This document shows, in pieces, positions 10,222 to 18,678 of a DNA stretch of 48,379 nt. The position numbers were made by a program, and so were the translations under genes. Positions within the stretch are counted from its first letter, which is position 1; every line of letters starts with the position of its first letter. The DNA comes from Thermoplasmata archaeon M9B2D (lineage in GTDB: Archaea; Thermoplasmatota; E2; DHVEG-1), in contig MUGD01000002.1 of NCBI GenBank assembly GCA_002900555.1, positions 1-48,379 of the forward strand, given 5' to 3'. A model generated the notes under the pieces. It was not told where the DNA came from and searched no databases. It saw only the letters and a list, made by a program, of their open reading frames with translations.

Positions 10222-11225
10222 TTCATCACCTTCCGGTTGATCAAAGAGGTCGGTAACGTATATTTATAAAACGTCCCCGTGACATCAACAACTTGTTCGA
10301 TTAATTTTTCGACTTCTTCATCGCTCATTTTTTCTTCCCCTTCTAGACCAAGAATCGAGGCAAGAGCCGAAATCATTTTCGCCCCTTGATCAAGGGAATT
10401 TGGTGTTGGACCACCACACCCGGTACATGGCATATTTGCATCTAAACAACGTGCACTGCACCCTCCACGCGTGGCAGGTCCAAGACAGATAATCCCCTGT
10501 TCAAGCAAGCATTTATCCTCTATCTTTTCTACCTCATAGACTCGTTTTATTTGCGTGATTTTCTTTTCTGACTTTTCGAACCGGCATTCGTCACAGACTG
10601 ATTTTAAAGGAGCTATCACAGAGCCTTTTGGTGGAAGTTTATTTTCTGCAATGGCTCCGACAGCGGTCATGATCATTTCTGGGGTTGGTGGGCAACCTGG
10701 GAGGAAATAGTCGACATCAACGACTTGATTGAGGCTTTTTACCGTGTCATAAAACTCCGGAAGTGTCAAGGTCCCTTCCTTTACTTTGACAGATGTTTTT
10801 GGTGTAACCTTCTTTGGGTTTTCTGTTGATGGGTTATCAAGATACGCGACGGTGAATACCTCTGAACGGTTTGCGACGTTTGCAAGACCCGGGATTCCGC
10901 CATTTACTGCACAGGCACCAAAAGCAACTAAAACCTTTGATTTCTTTCGGAGAAGCTTGGCGAGATGTTCCTGTTCTGTGGTTCGAACTGCGCCATTGAA
11001 GAAACATACGTCAATGCTTTTGTCAGCCATTGCTTCTACGTCTTTATACTTTGTATCAATCGCAACAGGCCAGAATAGAATATCAGCAAGTGCGATAACA
11101 TCCAGAATTTTTTCATTAATGTCAAGAACTGCAATTTCACATCCCCCGCAACTTGCTGCCCAGTAAAATGCAAGCTGTAATTTCTTTGTTTCTTTTGGTT
11201 CAGATTTCTTTTTTTCTTCGCTCAT
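10218..11225 (-). CDS. mvhG: [NiFe]-hydrogenase small subunit, MvhG type
   Basis: Fe-S small subunit that carries electrons from the Ni-Fe site to MvhD. Seen: the proximal-cluster motif WAASCGGCE near the N-terminus, FGACAVNGG, FLPGCPPTPE, and a C-terminal Cys-rich medial/distal cluster region (CLGPATRGGCSARC, CTGCGG). No Tat signal, so cytoplasmic. The ATG at 11225 is preferred to one four codons upstream because GGTGA precedes it by 5 nt. Confidence 0.95.
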   Translation of the reverse strand: MSEEKKKSEPKETKKLQLAFYWAASCGGCEIAVLDINEKILDVIALADILFWPVAIDTKYKDVEAMADKSIDVCFFNGAVRTTEQEHLAKLLRKKSKVLVAFGACAVNGGIPGLANVANRSEVFTVAYLDNPSTENPKKVTPKTSVKVKEGTLTLPEFYDTVKSLNQVVDVDYFLPGCPPTPEMIMTAVGAIAENKLPPKGSVIAPLKSVCDECRFEKSEKKITQIKRVYEVEKIEDKCLLEQGIICLGPATRGGCSARCLDANMPCTGCGGPTPNSLDQGAKMISALASILGLEGEEKMSDEEVEKLIEQVVDVTGTFYKYTLPTSLINRKVMK

Positions 11226-11242
11226 ACGATTCACCATTCTTA

Positions 11243-12139
11243 TTATATTTTTATCATTCTACTTTCTAAAATCCCCTTTTTTTTCAATAGTAATGTAGGA
11301 TCAACAACATGCTGTTCGAAACCAAAGAGACTTTTATCAAGTCCCAACGCAACAGCGATTAGCTGGGTGTAATAATATACCGGTATTTGTTTATATCCCC
11401 TGTAGAGTTTCTCTGCTTCACGTCCTCGCATATCAAGGTTAAAGCGGCATAATGGGCAGGAAAGGACAATAGCATCAGCCCCCTGTTCAATGGCATAACT
11501 TGTGATACGATGAGCTCGTCTGGATACAATTTCTTTTTCCTCGACCGTGTGGTAGGACCCGCAACATTCGATTTTGAATGGATTGTCAACTACTTCGGCA
11601 CCAAGAGAAGAAAGGAGATCGCTAAGAATCTTCGGTTCTTCTGGGTCATCGATACTTACCTCTCGTGGACGAAGCAACATACACCCATAATATGGCATGA
11701 TTTTCATTCCTTGTAATTTGCTTTTCATTTTCTTTTTAAGTGTATCAAATCCGATTTCGTCTCGCAAGAACTCCAGATAATGAACGACGGTGACTGTTCC
11801 TTTATAGTCGTTTTCACGATCCATAAATGCGTTGAGTGTTTTGAGGTCCTCAGGTTTTTCTTTTACACGAAGATTTGTTTGTTTTAAGGTGTTGTAACAC
11901 ATATCGCAGAGGACGACTACCTTGTTTTCCCTTTCGTCTTCGACATGGATTAAATTCCGTAATGGAGCTAGATGGCGCATCAGGTCATCGCTTGTAAGGG
12001 AGGCGACAACTCCACAACAATTCCAATCTTTCATTTCCACCAGCTCATAACCAAGGGCTTTTGTGATTGCGATTGCCGTCTTCTCAAGATTTTTTGCAGA
12101 AGTTTTCAAGGTACATCCAGGGTAATAGAGCAGTTTCAT
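11243..12139 (-). CDS. hdrB: heterodisulfide reductase subunit B (set 2)
   Basis: Second HdrB. Counting from the ATG at 12139 (the alternative is a GTG three codons upstream) it is 298 aa. Both CCG motifs are complete: Cys 9, 41/42, 78/81 and Cys 153, 192/193, 228/231. It diverges clearly from set 1 (for example RRAHRITSYAIEQGADAI replaces the matching segment), so the two sets probably have different partners. It lies between hdrC2 and mvhG, the order expected if this set is the one bound to the hydrogenase. Confidence 0.94.
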   Translation of the reverse strand: MKLLYYPGCTLKTSAKNLEKTAIAITKALGYELVEMKDWNCCGVVASLTSDDLMRHLAPLRNLIHVEDERENKVVVLCDMCYNTLKQTNLRVKEKPEDLKTLNAFMDRENDYKGTVTVVHYLEFLRDEIGFDTLKKKMKSKLQGMKIMPYYGCMLLRPREVSIDDPEEPKILSDLLSSLGAEVVDNPFKIECCGSYHTVEEKEIVSRRAHRITSYAIEQGADAIVLSCPLCRFNLDMRGREAEKLYRGYKQIPVYYYTQLIAVALGLDKSLFGFEQHVVDPTLLLKKKGILESRMIKI

Positions 12140-12165
12140 GCTACTCACGTTTCTAAGTTTTTTTT

Positions 12166-12591
12166 TTATCCGACATTTTTTCTAAATAGACTTACGAGGG
12201 CTAACTGAGGGACCGTTTCTCGTTCTTTTTTTGATATTTTTATTGGATTGGTCTGATCAATTTTTTTACGAAGGATGATTTGACGAAGTGCTTCCATGAT
12301 TTTTGTGATGTTGATATCGCGGGGGCATCGTTCCGCGCAAGTGAAACATGATGAACAGAGCCAAATGGTTTTTGAACTAAGGACCTCCTTTCGATCGAGA
12401 ATAACATACCGGATGACCTCATCTGGTGCGAGATCCATGTCATCAATGAAAGGGCACCCTGCAGAACATGTTCCACATTGATAGCATCCGAATAGGTTTT
12501 CTCCGCATAAGTCTTCAACTTCCTTGGCAAGATCTCCTTTTTTAAATACAATATTATTGTATTTTGAATTTTTTTCGATTTTCTTCTTCAT
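12166..12591 (-). CDS. hdrC: heterodisulfide reductase subunit C (set 2)
   Basis: Short HdrC (141 aa) with two [4Fe-4S] motifs, CYQCGTCSAGCP and CSSCFTCAERCP. It starts within the hdrA2 stop (ATGA overlap). The tail after the second cluster is about 45 residues, shorter than in set 1. Expected to wire HdrA2 to HdrB2. Confidence 0.94.
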   Translation of the reverse strand: MKKKIEKNSKYNNIVFKKGDLAKEVEDLCGENLFGCYQCGTCSAGCPFIDDMDLAPDEVIRYVILDRKEVLSSKTIWLCSSCFTCAERCPRDINITKIMEALRQIILRKKIDQTNPIKISKKERETVPQLALVSLFRKNVG

Positions 12592-15500
12592 TTTTTCTCT
12601 GCCTCAAGAAGTGCTTCAAGCATCACTTGGATTTGTTTACTGCGGAAGCCTTTCTGTTCGATAGCTCCAGAAGGACATGCTCCTGCACATGACCCGCATC
12701 CCTTGCAAAGGGCTTTATTGACGGTCGCGACAAAATGTTCGGGGTCGTTTAATCGTGGTTTTATCTCGATTGCAGAATATGCACAAAGCTGTTCACAGGT
12801 TTTACAACCGCTACAGAGCTCTTCATTGACTTCTGCGACTTGACCTTCCCCTTTCATTTTTTCTTGCATAATGGGGATTGCTGCACGAGATGCTGCACCT
12901 TCTGCCTGAGCGATTGAATCAACGAGGTTTTTTGGGTAATGTGCTGCTCCGCAAAGATAAATCCCATCGGTCGCAAAATCCAGAGGGCGAATTTTTGCAT
13001 GAGCCTCCAAGAAAAACCCTGCGGAATCCGCTGGTATTTTCAGCATGTTCTTTAATGATTCTGTTAACACCTCGCCCTCTGTATTGACGGTTAAAACCAC
13101 AAGGTCCGCTGGAAGAGTAAGCTCTTCCTCAAGGATGTCATCGTAAACGTTCACCTTCATCGGGCCGTTTTTCGGGTTGTTTTTATCAAGAATCACCTGT
13201 GGTTTTTTCTCAGCGGGATACCGAACAACCGTCACACGATGATTCTTTATGACATTCGAGTAATATTCTTCTTCTTCTTTCCCAAACACCCTCATATCCC
13301 GATATAACAGATAGATTTTCGATCCAGGGTATTTTTCGCTAATGACCTTTGCGTTTTTTATCGCAACACCACATCCGATTCGACAACAATAGGGGCGTTC
13401 TTCATCCATTGCTCCCGCACAATTGATAATGACAACATTTTTCGGTTTTTTTAACATACCATTCTTTATTTTTTCTTCCAGTTCTGTCTGTGATAGGATG
13501 TTTTCATTGATTCCATACTGATATTCTCCTTTGAGGTCGATTTCACGAAAACCAGTAGAAACAATAATAGTTCCAATGTCCAGCTGTTTCTTCTTTCCTT
13601 TGTGTTTAATGGTGCCTTTGTAGTTACCAATAAATCCTTCGATGTCGATAAGTTCGGCTTCCGTCATCACCGATATCAGTTTGTTTGATGTGACTTTTTT
13701 AATTAATGGATCGATGATATCCTGCGCTTTCTTATCTGAAGGAAACATTGTGTATAGATGTTTCAGTCGACCTCCAAGTTCTTTTTCCCGTTCGATAAGA
13801 TATGATTTCACGTTCATCTCCGCCAGAGCTAGAGATGCTTTCATCCCGGAAATACCTCCACCAATAACAAGCACCGTCGGGAGGATTGAGAATTCCTCCT
13901 CACTGAGTGGTTCAAGAAGAGATACCTTTGCAACAGATGCCTTGACCAAATCAATGGCTTTTTTCGTTGCTTTGTCCCAATCGCTTGAATGAACCCAGGA
14001 ACAATGATTTCTGATGTTTGCCATTTCAAACAAATATTTATTCAACCCTGCCTCAAGGAGGGTATCCTGGAATAACCCCCCATGGGTTCTTGGTGAGCAT
14101 GCTGCAACAATAATACGGTTCAACTTTTTTTCTTTGATTAATTCCCTGATTTTTTTGCAACTGTCCTCCGAACAGGCAAACATGACATGTTCAGCATGCG
14201 TGACATTGGGCAGTTTCTGAACTACCTCTGTGACTTTCTCCACATCTAAAAAACCAGCGATGTTTTTTCCGCAATGACAAATAAAGACACCAATGCGCGG
14301 TTCTTCGTTCGAAATATCTTTCTGAGGAGGAAAGTCCCTCCCAAGGTGTCGCTTGCGATTCTTAATCGGGGCAACTGCCTTTGCAGCAGCGCCACTAGCC
14401 ATTGAGACACTGTCAGGTATATCTTTTGGTCCTTGAATGCACCCTGCAAGATACACCCCCTCTTTTGAAGATTGTACCGGGTTTTCTAAAAGGGAATCCT
14501 GTTTGAAGAAACCATTTTCGTCAACATCAATCCCAATGATATCTGCTAGTTTTTTATTGCCTTTCGCAGGAATAATTGATGTGGATAACACGAGCAGGTC
14601 GACAGTATCTTCCTTTATCTTTCCTGTTAGAGTATCCTTATATCGTATGACAAGGCTTTTATTCTTTTTTTCATACACGGAGGCGGGTCGTCCCCGAACG
14701 TATTTGACACCAAGTTTTTTCGCATGATCATAGTATTGTTGAAAATCCTTCCCATACGCGCGGATGTCCATATAATATATTGTAATATCTATCTCAGGGT
14801 TTGCTTCTTTGACGATAGATGCCTCCTTAGTTGCATACATACAGCAGACTCGGGAGCAGTACGGGTACCCGAGTTGTTCGCTTCGTGAGCCGACACACTG
14901 GATCCAGCCTATTTTTTTTGGTTTTTTATGGTCAGATGGACGCAGCACCTTCCCATCGGTTGGTCCGAATGAAGAGAGCAGTCGTTCGATTTGCATAGCT
15001 GTAAGCACGTTTTCGTATTTCCCATAGCCATATTCCTTCCGAAGTTCTGTTGGTTCGAATACCTCGAAACCTGTGGCGATAATGATGCTTCCGGCGTGGA
15101 CTTCGATTTCTTCTGATTTTTCTAGGAAACTAATCGCGTCTGGTTCACAGACCCTGTCACAGGAACCACAACCAACACATTGTTCGATATCGATGGTATA
15201 TACAATGGGAACTGCTTGGGGAAATTCGATGTAGACCGCTTTTCTGGTTGATATTTTTTCATCAAAGGGATTGATGATCTCTACAGGGCAGACGTCCGCA
15301 CAATCCCCACATCCAGTGCATTTGTCCGGATCGACATACTTGCTTTTTTTCCAGATTTGTGCGGTGAAATCCCCTTTCTTGCCGGTTAGTTTATTCAATT
15401 CAGCATAGGTGATAAGTTCAATGTTTGGATGACGAGCAAGCTCTACCATTTTTGGCGCAGCTGTACAAATGGAACAATCATTGGTCGGGAATGTCTTGTC

Positions 15501-15803
15501 AAGCTTCACCATCGCTCCACCGATTGTGGATGTTTTATCGATAATTACCACTTTGTAGCCTTTATCAGCGATGTCTAGTGCGGATTGCATCCCGGAGATA
15601 CCCGCACCGATAATAAGGACATCCCCATAAATGATCCGTTTTTTCTTTCGGGTTAACATCTGGGAAATCCCTTGGATCGTACTTTCTAGTTTTGGCATTT
15701 TTTCTTCTTGTTCGATAACCTCGGGGTCGTCGAAGAAATAATCATCGCAGAGGGGTATTCCCAAGTCATGATCAATTTTCTGGTTATAATTCTTTGAGGG
15801 CAT
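12588..15803 (-). CDS. hdrA: tandem HdrA: two HdrA-like halves in one 1071-aa protein
   Basis: FAD/Fe-S core of Hdr set 2, about 1.6 times the usual HdrA length. First half: FAD motif LIIGAGISGMQ (near residue 64), CTGCGDCADVCP and CVGCGSCDRVCEP clusters, and the conserved YCSRVCCMYATK. Near residue 520 a canonical HdrA N-terminal segment begins (VFICHCGKNIAG), followed by a second FAD domain (LVIGGGISGMK, about 650) with an altered Cys motif YCCRIGCGVAIK and two C-terminal [4Fe-4S] motifs (CSGCKTCEQLC, CKGCGSCAGACP). The start overlaps korC by 20 bp; GAGG lies upstream. In known HdrA the FAD splits electron pairs between ferredoxin and disulfide. Here two FAD sites are predicted; which bifurcates is not readable. 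Confidence 0.93.
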   Translation of the reverse strand: MPSKNYNQKIDHDLGIPLCDDYFFDDPEVIEQEEKMPKLESTIQGISQMLTRKKKRIIYGDVLIIGAGISGMQSALDIADKGYKVVIIDKTSTIGGAMVKLDKTFPTNDCSICTAAPKMVELARHPNIELITYAELNKLTGKKGDFTAQIWKKSKYVDPDKCTGCGDCADVCPVEIINPFDEKISTRKAVYIEFPQAVPIVYTIDIEQCVGCGSCDRVCEPDAISFLEKSEEIEVHAGSIIIATGFEVFEPTELRKEYGYGKYENVLTAMQIERLLSSFGPTDGKVLRPSDHKKPKKIGWIQCVGSRSEQLGYPYCSRVCCMYATKEASIVKEANPEIDITIYYMDIRAYGKDFQQYYDHAKKLGVKYVRGRPASVYEKKNKSLVIRYKDTLTGKIKEDTVDLLVLSTSIIPAKGNKKLADIIGIDVDENGFFKQDSLLENPVQSSKEGVYLAGCIQGPKDIPDSVSMASGAAAKAVAPIKNRKRHLGRDFPPQKDISNEEPRIGVFICHCGKNIAGFLDVEKVTEVVQKLPNVTHAEHVMFACSEDSCKKIRELIKEKKLNRIIVAACSPRTHGGLFQDTLLEAGLNKYLFEMANIRNHCSWVHSSDWDKATKKAIDLVKASVAKVSLLEPLSEEEFSILPTVLVIGGGISGMKASLALAEMNVKSYLIEREKELGGRLKHLYTMFPSDKKAQDIIDPLIKKVTSNKLISVMTEAELIDIEGFIGNYKGTIKHKGKKKQLDIGTIIVSTGFREIDLKGEYQYGINENILSQTELEEKIKNGMLKKPKNVVIINCAGAMDEERPYCCRIGCGVAIKNAKVISEKYPGSKIYLLYRDMRVFGKEEEEYYSNVIKNHRVTVVRYPAEKKPQVILDKNNPKNGPMKVNVYDDILEEELTLPADLVVLTVNTEGEVLTESLKNMLKIPADSAGFFLEAHAKIRPLDFATDGIYLCGAAHYPKNLVDSIAQAEGAASRAAIPIMQEKMKGEGQVAEVNEELCSGCKTCEQLCAYSAIEIKPRLNDPEHFVATVNKALCKGCGSCAGACPSGAIEQKGFRSKQIQVMLEALLEAEKK

Positions 15804-16326
15804 TCTTTCCTGCCTCTAATCCTTTTTCGAATGCAGCGACATTAAGGTCTTTAAACCTGCTTGGGACACTGTCAATCACCGCTTTTTTTACTGCCTCAGG
15901 TTCTAATAAACCAAGGATGCTTGTGGCAGCACCTACCATCACGATATTAGTCACGATTTTATTTCCTAGTTTCTCAGCGATTTGTTGTGCATTTATTTTG
16001 TAGACAGGTCGACCGATTTCATGTTTTGTTACCAAATCAGGGTCAACCACAATACGAGTATCATCACGGATGTCGGAGCGATACGAATCGAATGATTCCT
16101 GGGACATAGCGACGAGCAAATCCACACTTATCGGTCGTGGATACCCGATTTTCCCATCAGAGATAATAACCTCTGAGCGTGCGGCACCACCGCGAGCCTC
16201 AGGGCCATACGATTGACTTTGGACGGCCTCATAATCCATAAAAACTGCTGCAGCTTTTCCGATGATAAATCCTGCTAAGATAACACCTTGACCGCCAAAA
16301 CCACAGATGCGAATTTCTTTTTTCAT
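15784..16326 (-). CDS. korC: 2-oxoglutarate:ferredoxin oxidoreductase gamma subunit
   Basis: Gamma subunit (180 aa) of a four-subunit 2-oxoacid:ferredoxin oxidoreductase. Seen: GFGGQGVILAG at the N-terminus and SYGPEARGG, both standard for the POR_gamma family. The start overlaps the korB stop as ATGA. The gene order D-A-B-C is that of methanogen kor operons. Confidence 0.95.
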   Translation of the reverse strand: MKKEIRICGFGGQGVILAGFIIGKAAAVFMDYEAVQSQSYGPEARGGAARSEVIISDGKIGYPRPISVDLLVAMSQESFDSYRSDIRDDTRIVVDPDLVTKHEIGRPVYKINAQQIAEKLGNKIVTNIVMVGAATSILGLLEPEAVKKAVIDSVPSRFKDLNVAAFEKGLEAGKNALKEL

Positions 16327-17225
16327 TCTTTCACCACCACCTTTTGTTTCTGTGATGAAGGCGAAGCACTTTCTGGTCCCATCAGTCGGTTCACAAGCTT
16401 TTCATATTCCTCGAAAAACCCAGGTTTATTAAAATCCTGAAATACCCCGATGGGAAACATGTTGCGTATTTGTTTTTTCTCTTCTTCCGTCCCGTAGTTC
16501 ATGATTCGTTCATAATCCTCGATGAGGATCGTATTGTTATCATACCACTCCCAGAGTTTTTTGATATCTCCCAGTTTGTTTCTCCGGCCATAGGCAGTCG
16601 GACATGGTGCAAGAAATTCAATAAGGGAAAACCCTTTTTTTTCCAAGGCAGCTTTCACTGACTTAATAGGTTGATAGGGGTGGGATACGGTCCAACGAGC
16701 GACATAATTTGCCCCTAAGGCTTTTGCCAGATTGCAGATGTCAAATGGTGGTTCAATGTTGCCATACGGTGCTGTTGTTGCAATACTCCCCAGTGGTGCG
16801 GTTGGTGCAAGTTGTCCACCAGTCATCCCGTAAATGAAATTGTTAATCATAATCACGGTCATGTCGATATTCCGCCGTGCTGCATGAATGAAATGATTTC
16901 CCCCTATCCCTGCACAGTCACCATCTCCTGTAAATACAATGACTTTCAAATCAGGGTTTGCTGCTTTTATTCCTGTGGCAAATGCAAGTGCTCTCCCATG
17001 GGTGGTATGTAGACCATCTGCTTTAATGTATCCTGGTAATCGGGAGGAACAGCCGATACCTGATGCGAACACAACTTTGTTCATGTCCCACCCAAGTTCT
17101 TCAAGTGCCCATAAGGTGTATTCCAAGACCACCCCATGACCACACCCATTACAGAAAATAGTAGGCCACATTCCATCTCTGAGAAATTTTTTATTAAGTT
17201 CCTCAGCTGTTTTTATTTCAACCAT
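16323..17225 (-). CDS. korB: 2-oxoglutarate:ferredoxin oxidoreductase beta subunit
   Basis: Thiamine-diphosphate-binding subunit (300 aa). Seen: FCNGCGHG near the N-terminus, the TPP/Mg signature GDGDCAGIGGNHF with NNFIYGMTGGQ, and APCPTAYGRRN. The start at 17225 is chosen because GGAGG lies 9 nt upstream; a longer frame reaching 17279 would overlap korA by 53 bp and add 18 unrelated residues. Spacing to the korA stop is one base. Confidence 0.95.
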   Translation of the reverse strand: MVEIKTAEELNKKFLRDGMWPTIFCNGCGHGVVLEYTLWALEELGWDMNKVVFASGIGCSSRLPGYIKADGLHTTHGRALAFATGIKAANPDLKVIVFTGDGDCAGIGGNHFIHAARRNIDMTVIMINNFIYGMTGGQLAPTAPLGSIATTAPYGNIEPPFDICNLAKALGANYVARWTVSHPYQPIKSVKAALEKKGFSLIEFLAPCPTAYGRRNKLGDIKKLWEWYDNNTILIEDYERIMNYGTEEEKKQIRNMFPIGVFQDFNKPGFFEEYEKLVNRLMGPESASPSSQKQKVVVKE

Positions 17226-17226
17226 C

Positions 17227-18408
17227 TTATTTTCCCTCCAGGTGGTAAAGGAGCTCATCAGGAAGATGCATTTCTCCACCTATTTTTTGTGCACTTATGA
17301 CATCGCATTGCCCGCACACTGCCTCACGGACAGGATGAACAATCTGCCCAAGGTTCATCTCTGGAACGATAATGGTATCTACCTGTTTTGCAAGCGTATG
17401 GATGACTTTTTCTGGAAAAGGCCAGACAATTTTTAACCGCAGGAGTCCTACTTTCAGTCCTCTCTTCCTAGCTAGTTCCATAGCTGTTTCAGCTGGACGA
17501 GCAGAGGCTCCATAGGTGACGAATGCGATGGTTGCGTCATCAAGGCGTATTTTTTCGACCATAGTCAGTTTCTCTATGTCATCAGCTATCTTTGAGGTAA
17601 TTCGTTTCACCAGCTTCTCATGGTCTTTTTGTTTATCGGTGGCAGGGAATCCTTTTTCATTATGGGTAAGGCCAGTAACATAGGTCTGATAGCCTGTTCC
17701 GAAAGTTGGGAAATCAGGTACCTTGCTTTTTCTGGTTTGTGATTCAGTAAAAGGGATGAATTTTTTCTTCTCTATTGTTGCAGGATGCCTTTCGAGTAAT
17801 GTGAGGGTTGTTTCGTCAGGAATGATAATCCGCTCTCTGAGATGTCCGACTTCTCCATCTGTCATGAGACAGACAGGATTTCGATATTTTTCTGATAAAT
17901 TAAAGGCTTCAATAGTGAAATCTAGGCATTCTTGAACGGTACTGGGGGCAAGTGCGATGGCTTCAATGTCTCCATGTGTTCCCCATCGGACTTGCATCAT
18001 GTCTCCTTGAGCCCCGAGGGTTGGTTGTCCAGTTGAAGGGCCTGTTCTTTGAACGTTAACGATAACACAAGGGGTTTCAGTCATGACCGCATATCCGTAA
18101 TTTTCCATCATTAGTGAAAACCCCGGACCTGATGTCGCAGTCATAGATTTTGCGCCTCCCCATGCTGCCCCAATAACAGCAGCGATACTCCCAATTTCAT
18201 CTTCCATTTGAATATATGTTCCACCAACACGTGGAAGAAGACGTGCCATTCCCTCAGCGACTTCTGATGCCGGAGTGATTGGATATCCGCCAAAAAATGA
18301 ACATCCTGCAAGGATACCACCATACACACAGGCCATATCACCAAGGAGAAATTGTTTGTTATTCCCTAATACCTCTCGAATTCGTTTCTGGTCTCGTTTG
18401 TAGATCAT
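17227..18408 (-). CDS. korA: 2-oxoglutarate:ferredoxin oxidoreductase alpha subunit
   Basis: Alpha subunit (393 aa). Seen: GGYPITPASE (substrate/TPP-binding), MEDEIGSIAAVIGAAWGGAK, TSGPGFSLMMENYGYA, and TGPSTGQPTLGAQGD, the segment typical of the 2-oxoglutarate branch rather than pyruvate enzymes. With the beta, gamma and ferredoxin subunits it interconverts 2-oxoglutarate plus CoA and succinyl-CoA plus CO2, using ferredoxin. SucCD is encoded 4 kb away, which supports the assignment. A branched-chain 2-oxoacid enzyme is less likely. Confidence 0.93.
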   Translation of the reverse strand: MIYKRDQKRIREVLGNNKQFLLGDMACVYGGILAGCSFFGGYPITPASEVAEGMARLLPRVGGTYIQMEDEIGSIAAVIGAAWGGAKSMTATSGPGFSLMMENYGYAVMTETPCVIVNVQRTGPSTGQPTLGAQGDMMQVRWGTHGDIEAIALAPSTVQECLDFTIEAFNLSEKYRNPVCLMTDGEVGHLRERIIIPDETTLTLLERHPATIEKKKFIPFTESQTRKSKVPDFPTFGTGYQTYVTGLTHNEKGFPATDKQKDHEKLVKRITSKIADDIEKLTMVEKIRLDDATIAFVTYGASARPAETAMELARKRGLKVGLLRLKIVWPFPEKVIHTLAKQVDTIIVPEMNLGQIVHPVREAVCGQCDVISAQKIGGEMHLPDELLYHLEGK

Positions 18409-18669
18409 TTACCTTCGGCCTCCAACGGGTCGTAATAAACTCTTTTTTTGTTGTCTCTTTTTCCCTTCAGGTTCAGGCACTACCATGATCGCTAAATCAG
18501 GGCATAACAGTTCACAGAGACGACATTCATTACATTCATTGATTTGCTTTAATCTCGGGGGACGTATACCCCTTTTGTTTAAGATATCTGATTGTTCTAA
18601 TGCTTCAACAGGACATCGTTCAATACAGATGTTGCAGCCTTTGCACCAGTCTTCATTTACTTCAATCAT
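18409..18669 (-). CDS. korD: 2-oxoglutarate:ferredoxin oxidoreductase delta (ferredoxin) subunit
   Basis: An 86-aa 2[4Fe-4S] ferredoxin-type subunit with CKGCNICIERCP and CNECRLCELLCP, followed by a basic tail. It abuts korA with no gap and follows frdA by 9 bp. It passes electrons from the TPP site to free ferredoxin. Confidence 0.95.
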   Translation of the reverse strand: MIEVNEDWCKGCNICIERCPVEALEQSDILNKRGIRPPRLKQINECNECRLCELLCPDLAIMVVPEPEGKKRQQKKSLLRPVGGRR

Positions 18670-18678
18670 AGTGGAACC

